Assembly: GCA_030065615.1 (NCBI GenBank)
Contig: JASJDR010000010.1
Location: forward strand, 1-64,000
Reading direction: 5' to 3'
Length of the DNA: 64,000 nucleotides
From: Xenococcus sp. MO_188.B8
GTDB lineage: Bacteria; Cyanobacteriota; Cyanobacteriia; Cyanobacteriales; Xenococcaceae
Position 1 is the first letter of the stretch; every line of letters starts with the position of its first letter. Shown piece by piece: positions 18,906 to 29,091 of this stretch. Below the pieces are notes generated by a model. That model had not been told where the DNA came from, ran no database searches, and saw only the letters and a list, made by a program, of their open reading frames with translations. The position numbers and the translations under genes are program-made.

Positions 18906-20399
18906 CTAATAAGCTCTAGCAAACAGAACCCGCTGTTTGGTGGCTTTACCTGTATAGAAACAAGTTCCTTCTTCTTCAGATTGGGTTAAAGGAATACAAC
19001 GCCCCGTTGCTTTGGTTTCGTCTTGAATCTTCTCCTCATCCTCAGGAGTACCAGCAAAGTAAACTAGATAAAAACCTGAGTTTTCTTCAATACTGGTTTT
19101 AAATTCTTCGTAAGTAGCTACCTGATGGGTATTTTCTGCTTGAAATGCTTTGGCTTTAGCAAAGAGGTTTTGATGAATTTCTGCTAATAATTCGGGTATT
19201 TTCGCTGCTAATTCTGCTTGGGAAACAATTATTTTCTCTCCCGTATCCCGACGCACCAAAACAGCATTATTATTTTTCAAATCCCTAGGGCCCATTTCCA
19301 AACGCAAAGGAATCCCTTTTAACTCAGAGTCATTGAATTTAAAACCAGGACTTAGATTTTCCCGAGAGTCAATTTGAAAAGAGAAATCACCATTCGCCTT
19401 AAATTCTGCTTCTAATTCGCCAAATCTTGCCAAAACTTGCTCTTTTTCCCCGGCTTTACGAAAAATTGGCACCCCAATCACCTGTAGAGGAGCAATCCGA
19501 GGCGGACAGACAAACCCCTTATCATCAGAATGAACCATAATTAGCGTCCCAATCATCCTGGTGGTAATACCCCAACTGGTAGCATAAGGATATTTCTGAG
19601 TTCCTTCTGCTGAGAGGTAAGTGACGTCAAAAGCCTTAGCAAAAGTTGTCCCCAGATTGTGACTTGTTCCTACTTGGATAGCTCTTTTGTCCTGGGTCAT
19701 AGTTTCAATGGTATAAGTATGTTCCGCACCAGGAAACTTTTCATTTTCGGTTTTTTGCCCATCAAAAACCGGAATCGCGAGATAATCTTCGACAAAAGTT
19801 TTATATATGCCCAGCATTTGTCTCGCTTCCGCTTCTGCTTCTTCGGCGGTAATATGGGCTGTATGCCCTTCTTGCCATAAAAACTCAGCAGTCCTTAAAA
19901 AGGGACGAGTGCGCATTTCCCAACGGCAGATATTCGCCCATTGATTAATCAGTAGAGGTAAATCTCGGTAACTCTGAATCCATTTACGATAAGCTGACCA
20001 AATAATGGTTTCACTGGTGGGGCGTACGACCAAAGGTTCTCCCAGTTCTGCTTCGGGATCTACGGTAATATCCCCCGATTCAGTTGTTTTAAGACGATGG
20101 TGGGTAACTACAGCACATTCTTTGGCAAAACCGGAAACATGTTCTGCTTCTTTGGCAAAATAATTAACGGGAATAAATAAGGGAAAATAAGCGTTGCGAT
20201 GTCCAGTTTCTTTGAACATGCGATCAAGAGTTGCTTTCATATTTTCCCAGATCGCAAACCCTTCTGGTCTGATGATCATACAACCACGCACACCTGAGTC
20301 TTCAGCCAATTTAGCTTTGTCAACAATATCTAGATACCAACGAGCATAGTCTTCTTCTCGTTTGGTAATTCCCAATGAAGTAGATTTATCCTTTGCCAT
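18906..20399 (-). CDS. proS: Prolyl-tRNA synthetase, archaeal/eukaryotic-like form
   Basis: 497 residues, class II. Charges tRNA-Pro with proline in the cytoplasm. The short length without the bacterial editing insertion, and an ending in ARAY after a zinc-domain-like region, mark the archaeal-type ProS found in some bacteria. Motifs include VRPTSETIIW (proline binding), TRPFLRTAEFLWQEGHTAH (motif 2) and RLEMGPRDL. It appears complete. hisG follows on the same strand. Confidence 0.94.
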   Translation of the reverse strand: MAKDKSTSLGITKREEDYARWYLDIVDKAKLAEDSGVRGCMIIRPEGFAIWENMKATLDRMFKETGHRNAYFPLFIPVNYFAKEAEHVSGFAKECAVVTHHRLKTTESGDITVDPEAELGEPLVVRPTSETIIWSAYRKWIQSYRDLPLLINQWANICRWEMRTRPFLRTAEFLWQEGHTAHITAEEAEAEARQMLGIYKTFVEDYLAIPVFDGQKTENEKFPGAEHTYTIETMTQDKRAIQVGTSHNLGTTFAKAFDVTYLSAEGTQKYPYATSWGITTRMIGTLIMVHSDDKGFVCPPRIAPLQVIGVPIFRKAGEKEQVLARFGELEAEFKANGDFSFQIDSRENLSPGFKFNDSELKGIPLRLEMGPRDLKNNNAVLVRRDTGEKIIVSQAELAAKIPELLAEIHQNLFAKAKAFQAENTHQVATYEEFKTSIEENSGFYLVYFAGTPEDEEKIQDETKATGRCIPLTQSEEEGTCFYTGKATKQRVLFARAY

Positions 20400-20465
20400 T
20401 GAAGTTTATCCTATTTGCACCTGTTTCAGTATATTGTAGAAGGACTCCACTGCGACAAAACATTT

Positions 20466-21767
20466 TTACTCTCTTGGTACGCCTTCTCCGTTTACTAAAG
20501 GGGAAGTACGGTTACGGCGAATGGTGAGGATATATGCCCCTTTACCCCCTTGATCATAAGCATTAATAATTAAACTGTAAGTCCCGTCACGAGGAATAGT
20601 TACTCGTAACTGAGAATTGCTATCGTCCTCACCAAGATCATCGTTTTGCTCTAAAACATTGCCTTCTTCGTCCATAATTGCCAGAAAAGTATCAAAATCT
20701 GCGCTTTCTAGGCTAATAATAAACAATTCTCCTGCTTTACCCGATATAGGATAAGAATCATATAAACTACCATCATTGGGAATAACCTTGTCTCCTTCTT
20801 CTAAGAAACCTCTTTCTACTTTGTCAATCAAGGGAAAATTATCCGGTTGATTATTTAATGCTGCTGGGGTGAGGTTTTCGTCTTCAATCTCAGATTCAGT
20901 AATATTTTCTGTGGGCGAACTTTCTGGTACTGTGATTGCTTCTTGATTCGCCTCTTGAGTAATTGTTTTTTCGATGTCTGAAGGTATTTCGGTTGCAGAC
21001 TCTACCGTATTTTCTGATGGAGATTCTGTTACCAACTTAGGAGGGGCATCTTCAGTAACGACCACATCTTCCGAAACTGGGTTAACTACGATATCTTCGG
21101 GATTTCCCGCATAAGCGATCGCGCATATTTGTTCGTATACGTTATCTGCTTGACAAGATACTCCAGCTTTTTGATTGTCTTTATTAAAAATAGCTAGTCG
21201 ATTACGGCGATCGCGAAACCTATCATCTACTACTAGCTGCATAACTATAGCTTCTGCTGTTACTTTGCCATAACTAATATTCTGAGAACTAAGATCAGCC
21301 TGATTTTCCGTATCAGTATTGAGCGGAGCTAATTGTTCTTGTGCTGTGATCGCCATCACTTCAGAGTAAGCCAAAGGAGCAAGAGGAGTTTGCTGGCGGA
21401 CGAAATTAATTGCCTCTTCTAAAACTTGCAACCCTCTATTGGTTCTGACGGGTTTTTCCCCTGGTAATTTTAGCATTACACCGTCATAATACTGTTTTTG
21501 CTCTTCTAGCCAATCAGCATAGTCACTAGGATTTTCCCGCGCCCGATTGATCTGGGCAATAATTTCTGTTTCTAGATCAGTCGTTGTTTGCGTATCATTT
21601 TGAGCTATTTTTAAGTTTAGGGTAGAGAATAATATGTTATCCAAAGTAGTATGTTCATTCTCAAGTTCTGGCATTGCTGTAATCCCAGCTTCGCTGAACA
21701 AGCTCAAAAACATACAGGTTAAAAGAGATATTGTGCTAGTAGAATAATTAAAATTCATCATATTCAT
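20466..21767 (-). CDS. Exported protein with CAP-like and PPC domains
   Basis: 433 residues. A hydrophobic N-terminal signal (about 10-32) suggests export. Residues 60-225 resemble a CAP/SCP domain (IIAQINRAR near the start, APLAYSEVMAITAQEQL, later CAIAYAG), but the usual histidine following the AxxH helix is missing, so the classical site looks degenerate. A Glu/Pro/Thr/Ser-rich linker (about 230-315) leads to a C-terminal PPC domain (about 325-425) with EGDKVIPNDGSLYDSYPI and DSQLR/DGTYSLIINA strands; PPC domains are common on secreted cyanobacterial proteins. Function is unknown; an extracellular binding role is a guess. It may have its own promoter in the long upstream gap. Confidence 0.72.
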   Translation of the reverse strand: MNMMNFNYSTSTISLLTCMFLSLFSEAGITAMPELENEHTTLDNILFSTLNLKIAQNDTQTTTDLETEIIAQINRARENPSDYADWLEEQKQYYDGVMLKLPGEKPVRTNRGLQVLEEAINFVRQQTPLAPLAYSEVMAITAQEQLAPLNTDTENQADLSSQNISYGKVTAEAIVMQLVVDDRFRDRRNRLAIFNKDNQKAGVSCQADNVYEQICAIAYAGNPEDIVVNPVSEDVVVTEDAPPKLVTESPSENTVESATEIPSDIEKTITQEANQEAITVPESSPTENITESEIEDENLTPAALNNQPDNFPLIDKVERGFLEEGDKVIPNDGSLYDSYPISGKAGELFIISLESADFDTFLAIMDEEGNVLEQNDDLGEDDSNSQLRVTIPRDGTYSLIINAYDQGGKGAYILTIRRNRTSPLVNGEGVPRE

Positions 21768-22272
21768 TTCAGGTATTAATCAATTATTATCTTTCTTGAT
21801 TCATCAAAAAAGTAAATTTTTTATTGGCAAAACTTCACCTCAAAATTTTAATCTACATATTTATAGCTTGCGAAGTTCCGGCAATACTCTTCAATTTGGC
21901 TTTAGGTAAGTACCTAGGTAAAATAGATTACATATGTTTATTCCCTCACACCTAACACCCTAGGAGTAAAGCTCCAATAAGAAGTGACAGGGATTAGAGT
22001 GAGAAATGTTCCCTATCATTTACGATTAAAACTCGCTTGGCAGTAAATAACTTTAGGCTTCCTTTTAATCATACAATTGAGACTTTTTGCCAGCACTAAA
22101 TTACAACTTTGAGCATCAAGTAACTTGCTCTTTTGGAGAGATTCGACTATAGGCACCATCAGAATTATCCGAATATGCAATAAATCACAGATATAAACAA
22201 TGGAGAGAGGTCAGTAAATAACGCGATCGCATCAATATATATAGTGTATCAAGGTAAAACCTATCTAAAAAA
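21768..22272. other. Intergenic DNA without recognisable gene
   Basis: About 500 bases. It contains short TCACACCTAACACCC-type sequence near 21945 and otherwise AT-rich DNA with several short frames that carry no family signal. It probably holds the minus-strand promoter of the CAP/PPC gene. Confidence 0.35.
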
Positions 22273-22329
22273 ATGGACACAGACGAGGGAAACAATAACG
22301 CTAATTTTGAATTAAATCATCTAACCTAG
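22273..22329 (+). pseudogene. Truncated duplicate of the small gene at 22509
   Basis: An 18-residue frame beginning MDTDEGNNNANFE and ending in TAG resembles the start of the downstream gene (MDIDASNNHNSE). The upstream 35 bases also match (TGTAT-AA-GTAAA, then AAAATGGA), so promoter-proximal DNA and 5' coding DNA were duplicated and the copy was cut short. Confidence 0.6.
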
Positions 22330-22508
22330 CTACTTCCCAATAAGAAATAATAAGAAGACCTAAGCTTACTCTATTCTGTAAGAGCAGATTCAAGACAGTG
22401 TACTTTCATCGCTTGGGATAGACATTGAGTGATTTAATCATATTCTACTGTTAATATTCTATTCGCTTCATTGAATATAATGTATTAAAGTAAAGTCTCT
22501 TTGAGAAA

Positions 22509-22751
22509 ATGGATATAGACGCAAGCAATAACCACAATTCAGAATCCAATAATAAAAATCCTAGCTATATACAAATAGTGAGATCAATCATTGGCGGAGC
22601 TTCTTTAGGTGCTATTATTGGCACTCCTTTAGGTTTTGTTGGTTCAGCAGTAGGTGCGGGAATTGGCAGTGCTGTAATTCCTTTTTTAGTCTTAAAAAAA
22701 GAAGACAAAGCTGACAAACAAAGTTCTTTAGAAGAATCAAATGAGTCTTGA
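22509..22751 (+). CDS. Small glycine-zipper membrane protein
   Basis: 80 residues: an Asn/Ser-rich polar head (1-18), a glycine-rich hydrophobic segment (about 26-62) with GGASLGAIIGTPLGFVGS and AVGAGIGSAV repeats typical of glycine zippers, and an acidic/lysine-rich tail. Probably a small membrane-inserted or pore-like protein; no named family is evident. Its stop overlaps the start of the next gene by 11 bases, indicating translational coupling. A truncated duplicate of its 5' end lies 236 bases upstream. Confidence 0.55.
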   Translation: MDIDASNNHNSESNNKNPSYIQIVRSIIGGASLGAIIGTPLGFVGSAVGAGIGSAVIPFLVLKKEDKADKQSSLEESNES

Positions 22752-23055
22752 ATTAAAAATAACATTGATTTTAATCATTTCTTTTACTATTTGTTTGATA
22801 CGTTCTTTTCGATGTAAAAAACTTGTAAATTCTAGAGATTTTTTAGATACAGCGATTAATGTAGGAACAGTAATATTGGCTGTCAGTCTTCTCATTAGAG
22901 TATTTAACGAACAACAAATTAAGGAATTACTTAAAGATGATGCTATTAGTTTGTTTATTGGAGCAGGAGCACAAATATTTTTATCGTTAGAAAATCAAGA
23001 AATTAGAAAGGATTTTGTTTATTTATTCAGGATTATTTTCAAACGCCAGGATTAG
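22741..23055 (+). CDS. Small membrane protein coupled to the glycine-zipper gene
   Basis: 104 residues with two or three hydrophobic segments (about 4-19, 37-53 and 67-82) separated by charged stretches, and a basic C terminus. It overlaps the preceding gene by 11 bases, so the two form an operon. I do not recognise the family. A two-component small membrane module, such as a toxin-immunity or stress-response pair, is conceivable but unsupported. Confidence 0.5.
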   Translation: MSLELKITLILIISFTICLIRSFRCKKLVNSRDFLDTAINVGTVILAVSLLIRVFNEQQIKELLKDDAISLFIGAGAQIFLSLENQEIRKDFVYLFRIIFKRQD

Positions 23056-23362
23056 CTTCTATATTATAATGCGATCACGCAGCGCCAGCTAAACCCATAT
23101 CTCTCACCCAAAATGCGATCGCTAAAGCTAGAAGCTTTACAGCATATATGTTTGACCCTGGTGTTAACTCCCTGCTGTGAAACAACAGTCTGTGGTTTGA
23201 GTTCAAGTCAGCATCAAAATCAATTAAACTTTAAAGAAAAAGCAATTTACTTGGCATAAAATAAGAGCAAATATATTCATTATATCGATAAATACCCCTA
23301 AAATAATAGGCAGAACATAAGGTATAATTTAAAGATAAAAGTAACTTTAATTTATCTATTTA
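23056..23362. other. Intergenic region leading to an IS1380 fossil
   Basis: About 300 bases with two GCGATC motifs near 23071 and 23117. AT-rich DNA near 23220-23360 is probably the left flank of the decayed IS1380 element. I could not define its inverted-repeat end. Confidence 0.3.
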
Positions 23363-23832
23363 ATGACTCTTAGTCCGACTGCTTGTAGCCTCAATCAATT
23401 TAACTTTGGAAGTCTAAAAGGAAGAAAAGTACTAGCTAATTTTAGTGGAGGAAGAATCACCTCAGATGCAGGAATTGTTCTGCTAGCAGAGTTAGATATA
23501 AAGCTACAAATTACCTCTCAATTTGCAGAATCTTTTCAAGATTACCGAGATTCAGCCTATACAAATTATTCAGTTTATAAATTACTGGCACAAAGAGTTT
23601 AACGGATGACCAGGTTCATGGCAATCAAGAAGGAGCATTTTTCAATTCTTATTATAAAGGAGTATGTTATGCAGCTTTATATATTTTTTGTGGACATCAT
23701 TTATTGGTAGCAAAACTCCGCTCTTCTAATGTAGATACAGCAGCAACCAAGGAAAAAGATTCTCAACTTAGTTATAGTGATGTTGGGGAAATCAAAGAAA
23801 TCAATAAAGCTGCAAGAGAAGTACTTATTTAA
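23363..23832 (+). pseudogene. Internally deleted IS1380-family transposase
   Basis: Two blocks of an IS1380 transposase in different frames. The first 79 codons (23363-23602) carry the family's N terminus: LKGRKVLANFSGG followed by ITSDAGIVLLAELD. After a frame change at 23600 the second block reads LTDDQVHGNQEGAFFN, then YKGVCYAALYIFCGHHLL and KLRSSNVD, matching the DD(P)xHGxQEG catalytic region and its downstream strand. About 100 codons between the blocks and the whole C-terminal half are missing, so the element is inactive. Confidence 0.8.
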
Positions 23833-23904
23833 AAAAAAACTAATAGATTCAGCTGCAATTATCTATAAATTCTATTAATAATAAAGAGCAAATGAAAATT
23901 ATAT

Positions 23905-26900
23905 TTAGTTAAACACTTCTGAAATTTGCTTCAATTCCAATCCCCTACTAAATATCTCATCGATCGCAACCATCTGACCATCAATAGTCATCAACTTATG
24001 ATCCTTAGTCGCCCGAATAATAGAACCATCATCTAATAAATATTCAAAAACTTCCTGTTCTCCCCGATCATGCCATTGGGCAATCTCTTGAGTATAAACA
24101 AAACCATTTTCATCTACAGAATAGACAGTACATTCGATTCTTTCTTCGACAATTTTTCCGATAGGAATGGCACCATATTCAACAGTCAAAACCTGCACAT
24201 CATAACTCAGACAATATTCCGCAAAATCGAGCATTTGCTTAAATAAATCTTCCGCTACATCCTGGGTAACTCCATTTTTGGTTGAACCATCGATAAACTT
24301 AACTTTATGCTTCTGCATCTCAGCAACTTTCTTTTTCCCCATGGCGCGTCGTAGCAAATCTGCTTCACCCAAAGAATAGCCAGCCAGATCTTGAGCCATC
24401 TTCATAATTTGTTCTTGATAACAGAGAACACCATAGGTTTCTTTAAGAATTGGTCTTAATAATTCATGTTGAAACTCAACCTTTTCCCGACCATGTTTAC
24501 GATTAATAAAAATCGGAATTAGTCCCGCATCTAAAGGCCCTGGTCGATAGAGGGCAAGTATAGAAGAAATATCTTCGATTCCAGAAGGTTTAAGATCTTT
24601 GACAATTTGACGCATCCCATCGGACTCCAACTGAAAAATCCCTTCAAGATCTCCTTGTTCTAATAATTTCTGAGTTTTATTAACATCCGGTGGTAGTTTT
24701 TTACTTGTCCCTTTTTCTAAAATCTTAAAAGCTCTAATAGAATCTAAAGGTAAACTATCTAGATCTAACTCTGTGTAACGATATTGTTTAATTAAATCCG
24801 TAGCTTTTTGAATAGTTGTTAAATTTTTTAGCCCCAGAAAGTCCATTTTTAATAATCCTAGAGCTTCCAAGTCTTCCATGTAATATTGAGTAATTACTGC
24901 CCCTTCATTATTCTTTTGTAAAGGTACAACTTCATCTAAAGGTTGAGAAGAAATTACGACTCCAGCTGCATGGACCCCGAAGGTTTTATTGGTTCCTTCG
25001 ATGCGAATTGCCATATCTATCCAATGACGAACACTGATAGTACCAACTTCTTCTTTTTTGTCGTTATAGGTTTTAACGTAATCCTGATCATAGGATCTTT
25101 TGAATTCAGGATCGGGACTATCTTCGGAAATCATTACTTTTAATTTGGCTGGCTTGCCTCGCGCTACAGGAATCAATTTTGCTAAGCGATCTGCATCAGC
25201 AAAACTAACACCGAGTACTCGCCCAACATCTTTGAGAACTGACTTAGAAGTTAGTCGGTTAAAGGTAATAATTTGGGCAACATTCCCTTCGCCATATTTT
25301 TCCGTCACATATTCGATCATTTCATCCCGACGTTCGATACAAAAATCCGTATCAACATCAGGCATTGATTTTCTTTCTGGATTGAGAAAACGTTCAAATA
25401 ATAATCCGTGATGTACGGGATCAATGTTAGTGATTTTTAAAGCATAAGCGACTAAAGAACCTGCTGCCGAATTATGAATCGCGATCGCATTTCCGACGTA
25501 GGAAGTATCTTCAGGAACAGTAATATCGTAAACTTTACCTGTATACTTTACTTTCTCTACTTGTCTAATTTTTAAATAAATATAGTTATCCTCGACAAAA
25601 AAACTATCATTTCTGAAAAACTTTTGTGATTTAATCCCAATAGGAAAGTCAAGAAAATCAGCATTCCAATCTAATAGCTGTTTTCCTGATAACTTAACAG
25701 AAAACTCTGTATGCCAATGGGTTTTTTGTTTATCTTCTCTGAGGATAATAGATGCCCAATAACCAAAACGAGCTAATAACAATCTTAACTGAGAAGCTAA
25801 AACTTGAGAGGTTGTTGTGTACTTAATTGTCGTGGTTTTTTCTTTGTTACCCGCATGACCATCTCCACGGAACATGTAAGCAATTAAAATTTTGATATAT
25901 TCAGATTTGCCATGAGTAACTATTTTGTCATATATCTTTTTATTGTTGGCTCCTTTGCCTGCTAAACCAGCGAGAAACTCGCCAACAATTCGCGAATAGC
26001 AAATAACCTGTATAGAATGTCTAGTTTTATGGGGAACAATGGTTGATTCTAAGCCAAAAATCCTCTTTAGGAGTAATGATATTTCTTGAACATAATTAGT
26101 TTCTTCTTTTGATAAGCCAAAACCAACCGCACTCTCTCGTTCTCCTAATCTCGAATATCCTTCGGCAATATAGTAACCGAGAAGTCTGGCAAAATCTTCA
26201 TTAAATTTAATATATCGAGGGATTTTTTTAGTTGCCAAATAATTAGTGCCAATCTCATACCATAAATATTCATCATCAAAATATAAATAACTTTTTATTT
26301 CAACAAAATCTAAAACATCGAAAATAATTTCAGATTCGGCTGAGGGCACTCTGGGAAAAACTACAAAATCATTTTTTTTAAGACTACCAGCTTCCAACCA
26401 TTGCAAGGAATAATTTTGATAAGGTTTGGCTTTACAATATCTCTTACAACTAGGTTTACAAACTGTTGCTACATTCGCACTTTCAACAACACAATCTTCA
26501 GTTTTCATTGCCCAAATTTTATGATCTTGGGTTAAAGATAATTCTTGATTGCTGACTTTTATTTTGACGATTTCTTCATCGCAATCATATTCATGTTTAT
26601 GGGTAACAGTTTGGCGATTTCCTTGATGGGTAATTACTTCTTGTCCGATTTCAATATCTTTAATTGCTACTTCTTGACCAGTAGATAACATTACTTTAGT
26701 ACCACCAAGGACACAACCTCTTCCAGGTCCCACTGGAATCCCTTTATCCCTAGCATGTTTAATATAATCCCAAACTACTAAAAAGTAAGTAGAAAATCCT
26801 TTGGTCTGCATTACTTTTAGTTCGGTTAACAATCTTTCCTTGTAAACAGTTGGGACTTCTGAATGGTGACGACATTTGAGTCTTTCGATTAAGCCGCGCC

Positions 26901-27831
26901 AAGTTATCTCTTCTAAATAACTATCAGGAGTGTGACCAGGAGGTACGGGATAATCGGGGATTCGTGGCTCTCCTAAAATATTATAGGGCTTAACTTTATC
27001 GGCTACTTCTACCGTATTGTTAATTGCCTCTGCAATAACATCATCATTAAGATGGTCACGGAATAACTTACGCATCTCGTCGGCAGATTTTAGATATTCT
27101 GTGCCGCTATAACGTAATCTTTTATCATCAGTAATCCGTTTTCCTGTGAGAATACATAATAAAGCATCATGGGCTTCTACGTCATAACAAGAAATAAAAT
27201 GAGAATCGTTTGTAGCAACAATTTTGATACCTAATTCTTGAGAAATTTTTACTAACTCTGTATTAACAATACGGTCTTCCTGGGAACCGTGATCTTGAAT
27301 TTCTAAATAATAGTCATCACCAAAAACATTCTGATACCATTTAGCAACTTTTCTCGCTTCTTCTAAGTCACCACTCAGAATTCTTTGGGGAACTTCTCCT
27401 CCTAAACAAGCACTAGTAACAATTAAGCCTTCGTGATACTTTTCTAATAATTCTTTATTGATACAAGGACGAGCAAAAATTCCCTTACCTTGATAACCTT
27501 TAAGATGGGAAATTGTAGTTAGTTTGACAAGATTTTTATAGCCTTGGGTATCTTTAGCTAAAACTACTTGATGAAATTTTTTGTAACGCTTTTTCGGGGT
27601 TTTATCTTCCACATCCCCATTAATCACGTACATCTCATTGCCAATTATTGGCTTGATGCCCTTTTGTTTACAAACTTTAATTAATTCGATCGCGCCATAC
27701 ATGACTCCATGATCGGTTAATGCGATCGCACTCATGCCCAATTCTAAAGCGCGATCGATCAATGGGGGAATCTGAGATGCACCATCGAGTAAGCTGTAAT
27801 CACTATGGATATGTAAACCGACAAAGGACAT
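23905..27831 (-). CDS. dnaE: DNA polymerase III alpha subunit, N-terminal half, with two intein segments
   Basis: 1308-residue precursor of the replicative polymerase's N-terminal part. Residues 1-372 comprise the PHP domain ([20 protein letters not shown]) and the start of the palm up to GPGRG. A contiguous intein (373-787) interrupts the active-site motif between GPGRG and SAAGS. Palm sequence then resumes with the catalytic aspartates in PDVDTDF (824-830). The extein ends at AEY (1204-1206), after which the first half of the split DnaE intein (1207-1308) closes the protein. The mature N-extein (about 790 residues) is joined in trans to the product of a separate dnaE-C gene, which is not in this window. 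This split gene arrangement is a hallmark of cyanobacteria; the extra active-site intein is less common. Confidence 0.96.
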   Translation of the reverse strand: MSFVGLHIHSDYSLLDGASQIPPLIDRALELGMSAIALTDHGVMYGAIELIKVCKQKGIKPIIGNEMYVINGDVEDKTPKKRYKKFHQVVLAKDTQGYKNLVKLTTISHLKGYQGKGIFARPCINKELLEKYHEGLIVTSACLGGEVPQRILSGDLEEARKVAKWYQNVFGDDYYLEIQDHGSQEDRIVNTELVKISQELGIKIVATNDSHFISCYDVEAHDALLCILTGKRITDDKRLRYSGTEYLKSADEMRKLFRDHLNDDVIAEAINNTVEVADKVKPYNILGEPRIPDYPVPPGHTPDSYLEEITWRGLIERLKCRHHSEVPTVYKERLLTELKVMQTKGFSTYFLVVWDYIKHARDKGIPVGPGRGCVLGGTKVMLSTGQEVAIKDIEIGQEVITHQGNRQTVTHKHEYDCDEEIVKIKVSNQELSLTQDHKIWAMKTEDCVVESANVATVCKPSCKRYCKAKPYQNYSLQWLEAGSLKKNDFVVFPRVPSAESEIIFDVLDFVEIKSYLYFDDEYLWYEIGTNYLATKKIPRYIKFNEDFARLLGYYIAEGYSRLGERESAVGFGLSKEETNYVQEISLLLKRIFGLESTIVPHKTRHSIQVICYSRIVGEFLAGLAGKGANNKKIYDKIVTHGKSEYIKILIAYMFRGDGHAGNKEKTTTIKYTTTSQVLASQLRLLLARFGYWASIILREDKQKTHWHTEFSVKLSGKQLLDWNADFLDFPIGIKSQKFFRNDSFFVEDNYIYLKIRQVEKVKYTGKVYDITVPEDTSYVGNAIAIHNSAAGSLVAYALKITNIDPVHHGLLFERFLNPERKSMPDVDTDFCIERRDEMIEYVTEKYGEGNVAQIITFNRLTSKSVLKDVGRVLGVSFADADRLAKLIPVARGKPAKLKVMISEDSPDPEFKRSYDQDYVKTYNDKKEEVGTISVRHWIDMAIRIEGTNKTFGVHAAGVVISSQPLDEVVPLQKNNEGAVITQYYMEDLEALGLLKMDFLGLKNLTTIQKATDLIKQYRYTELDLDSLPLDSIRAFKILEKGTSKKLPPDVNKTQKLLEQGDLEGIFQLESDGMRQIVKDLKPSGIEDISSILALYRPGPLDAGLIPIFINRKHGREKVEFQHELLRPILKETYGVLCYQEQIMKMAQDLAGYSLGEADLLRRAMGKKKVAEMQKHKVKFIDGSTKNGVTQDVAEDLFKQMLDFAEYCLSYDVQVLTVEYGAIPIGKIVEERIECTVYSVDENGFVYTQEIAQWHDRGEQEVFEYLLDDGSIIRATKDHKLMTIDGQMVAIDEIFSRGLELKQISEVFN
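23908..24213 (-). other. Split DnaE intein, N-terminal half
   Basis: Codons 1207-1308 encode a 102-residue IntN. It starts with Cys1207 ([14 protein letters not shown]) and contains the [23 protein letters not shown] and [14 protein letters not shown] blocks seen in Npu and Ssp DnaE. The THxH-type block B is present as ATKDHK. It should pair with an IntC of about 36 residues on the dnaE-C gene elsewhere and splice in trans. Confidence 0.95.
25471..26715 (-). other. Contiguous LAGLIDADG intein in the DnaE active-site region
   Basis: Codons 373-787 (415 residues). It begins with Cys373 ([10 protein letters not shown]) and ends with the canonical His-Asn (AIAIHN) followed by extein Ser788. Block B is [10 protein letters not shown] and the C-terminal block [13 protein letters not shown] homing endonuclease domain is inserted: LLGYYIAEG (550-558) and [10 protein letters not shown] (649-658) fit the two LAGLIDADG helices, each with an acidic catalytic residue. 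Both splicing and nuclease parts look intact. Confidence 0.92.
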
Positions 27832-27833
27832 AA

Positions 27834-27878
27834 GTGTTAGGTAGTGTTAGGTGTTAGGTGTTAGGTGTTAGGTGTTAG
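27834..27878 (+). repeat. GTGTTAG heptamer tandem repeat
   Basis: One GTGTTAG, a GTA spacer, then five perfect tandem copies of the heptamer, just upstream of the dnaE start codon (27831). Similar heptamer runs are common in cyanobacterial intergenic DNA. It probably lies in the 5' leader of dnaE. Confidence 0.85.
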
Positions 27879-28192
27879 GAATTGGCGATTGTGTAGTTAA
27901 CGAGAACAATGCTTAAACTCGCGCGTTCGGGGGGCGCCCTAAAGGATACCCCTTCGGATAAGGAAACCTCTCGGTGCGCGCTTGCCCAGCTTCGTGTTCT
28001 GGGTTCCCTTGCGGATCAGAGATTCCGCGGGGTCACACCGCAGGGTCGCTCGTCAATGGTCAATGCTCAATGATATTTGTGTTGGGGATTGGTGATTGGG
28101 TACAGTATTCTAGCAATGATCTTTAATGAGATCGCGCAATTTTAGGAAAAACTAAGTATAAGTGCCCCTATACTAAATCATAATCAAAAGCT
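27879..28192. other. GC-rich dispersed repeat between dnaE and DUF1995 gene
   Basis: About 310 bases. The stretch 27915-28050 is much richer in GC than its neighbours (CGCGCGTTCG, GGGGGGCGCCC, GCGGGGTCACACCGC) and has no coding signal. It includes a 25-base word (27980-28004) found again in reverse complement at 56860-56884. Promoters for the two divergent flanking genes should lie at the edges. Confidence 0.6.
27980..28004 (+). repeat. 25-base dispersed repeat, copy 1
   Basis: Exact reverse complement of 56860-56884; core word TTGCCCAGCTTCGTGTTCTG. Both copies lie in GC-rich intergenic patches next to CGGTGCG, which suggests a family of short mobile or REP-like elements. Confidence 0.8.
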
Positions 28193-28939
28193 ATGAATCA
28201 ATTTCCCCAAAGTCTTGCTGAAGCCGTAGAACAAGCGAAAAAAGCCGTCACAGACGCGATCGCAGATGGTTATACTAGGTTACAAGTAGAATTAGTCCTC
28301 CCCGAAATTCCTCTACAAGCCCAGTCTTTAGCCATAGAATTTGCCAATTTACTTGTCGAATCCTATGGCTCGGGAGTAAAAGTTATGTTTCCTGATACAG
28401 GAGCGGCGATGTTAGCGAAAAGAGATTGGGGAGAAACTACCTTTCAAGTTACAGATATGGGAGGACGTTTTACGCCGATAGATGACCAAGTATCTGAGAC
28501 AGATGAGATTTTTATCCTAGCTTGTCCTTCTGCTGTAGAAGTAGAGCGAGTCGAAAGATTATGTAATCTAGCAGGCGATCGCCCTGTGATATTATTGATT
28601 CCGCAACTAGAAGATGTGGCAGTAGTCGGAATTGGTTTAGCTGCTCGTCAATTAAGAGAAAGATTTATTAGTACTCTCTATTCTTGTTACTATATTCGAC
28701 CTTTAGAAGGTGCTAGTATTTTGCGAATACATCCGTCTCCTTGGCAAATTTGGTTAGAAAAGGAAGAAGATTACGAGTTAGCGATGGAATTATCCAGCAA
28801 ACCAATGGGGGAAGAGCTAGATCGCTTATTGCTTCAGCTAACTACTCCCGCAGGAGAAGAAGAAAATAGTAATTCTCCGATTAAAAAACCTGGATTTTTA
28901 GGAAGTTTACAAAAATTCTTAAAAGCATTGAGTCAATAG
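28193..28939 (+). CDS. DUF1995 family protein
   Basis: 248 residues resembling the DUF1995 family found in cyanobacteria and chloroplasts, where a plant relative (LPA3) assists photosystem II assembly. Alternating alpha/beta pattern: QVELVLPEI near 31-39, DRPVILLIPQLED (about 129-141), GIGLAARQLRERFISTLYSCYYIRPL and a conserved HPSPWQIWLE (about 183-192). A variable acidic linker and basic C-terminal helix end the protein. No catalytic motif is visible. It stands alone on the plus strand. Confidence 0.85.
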   Translation: MNQFPQSLAEAVEQAKKAVTDAIADGYTRLQVELVLPEIPLQAQSLAIEFANLLVESYGSGVKVMFPDTGAAMLAKRDWGETTFQVTDMGGRFTPIDDQVSETDEIFILACPSAVEVERVERLCNLAGDRPVILLIPQLEDVAVVGIGLAARQLRERFISTLYSCYYIRPLEGASILRIHPSPWQIWLEKEEDYELAMELSSKPMGEELDRLLLQLTTPAGEEENSNSPIKKPGFLGSLQKFLKALSQ

Positions 28940-29091
28940 AATAATTATTTAGCAAGAACTTTTGTTGGTTTTTGACCGTGAAATGTGCTCAGCAAACGCG
29001 CGATTTTACAAATTAAATGTAATCTCCCCTATCCCGGTAACGCTGATCTCGATTCAGCTTGATGAGACGACGGTAATTTTCCATTTATCTT

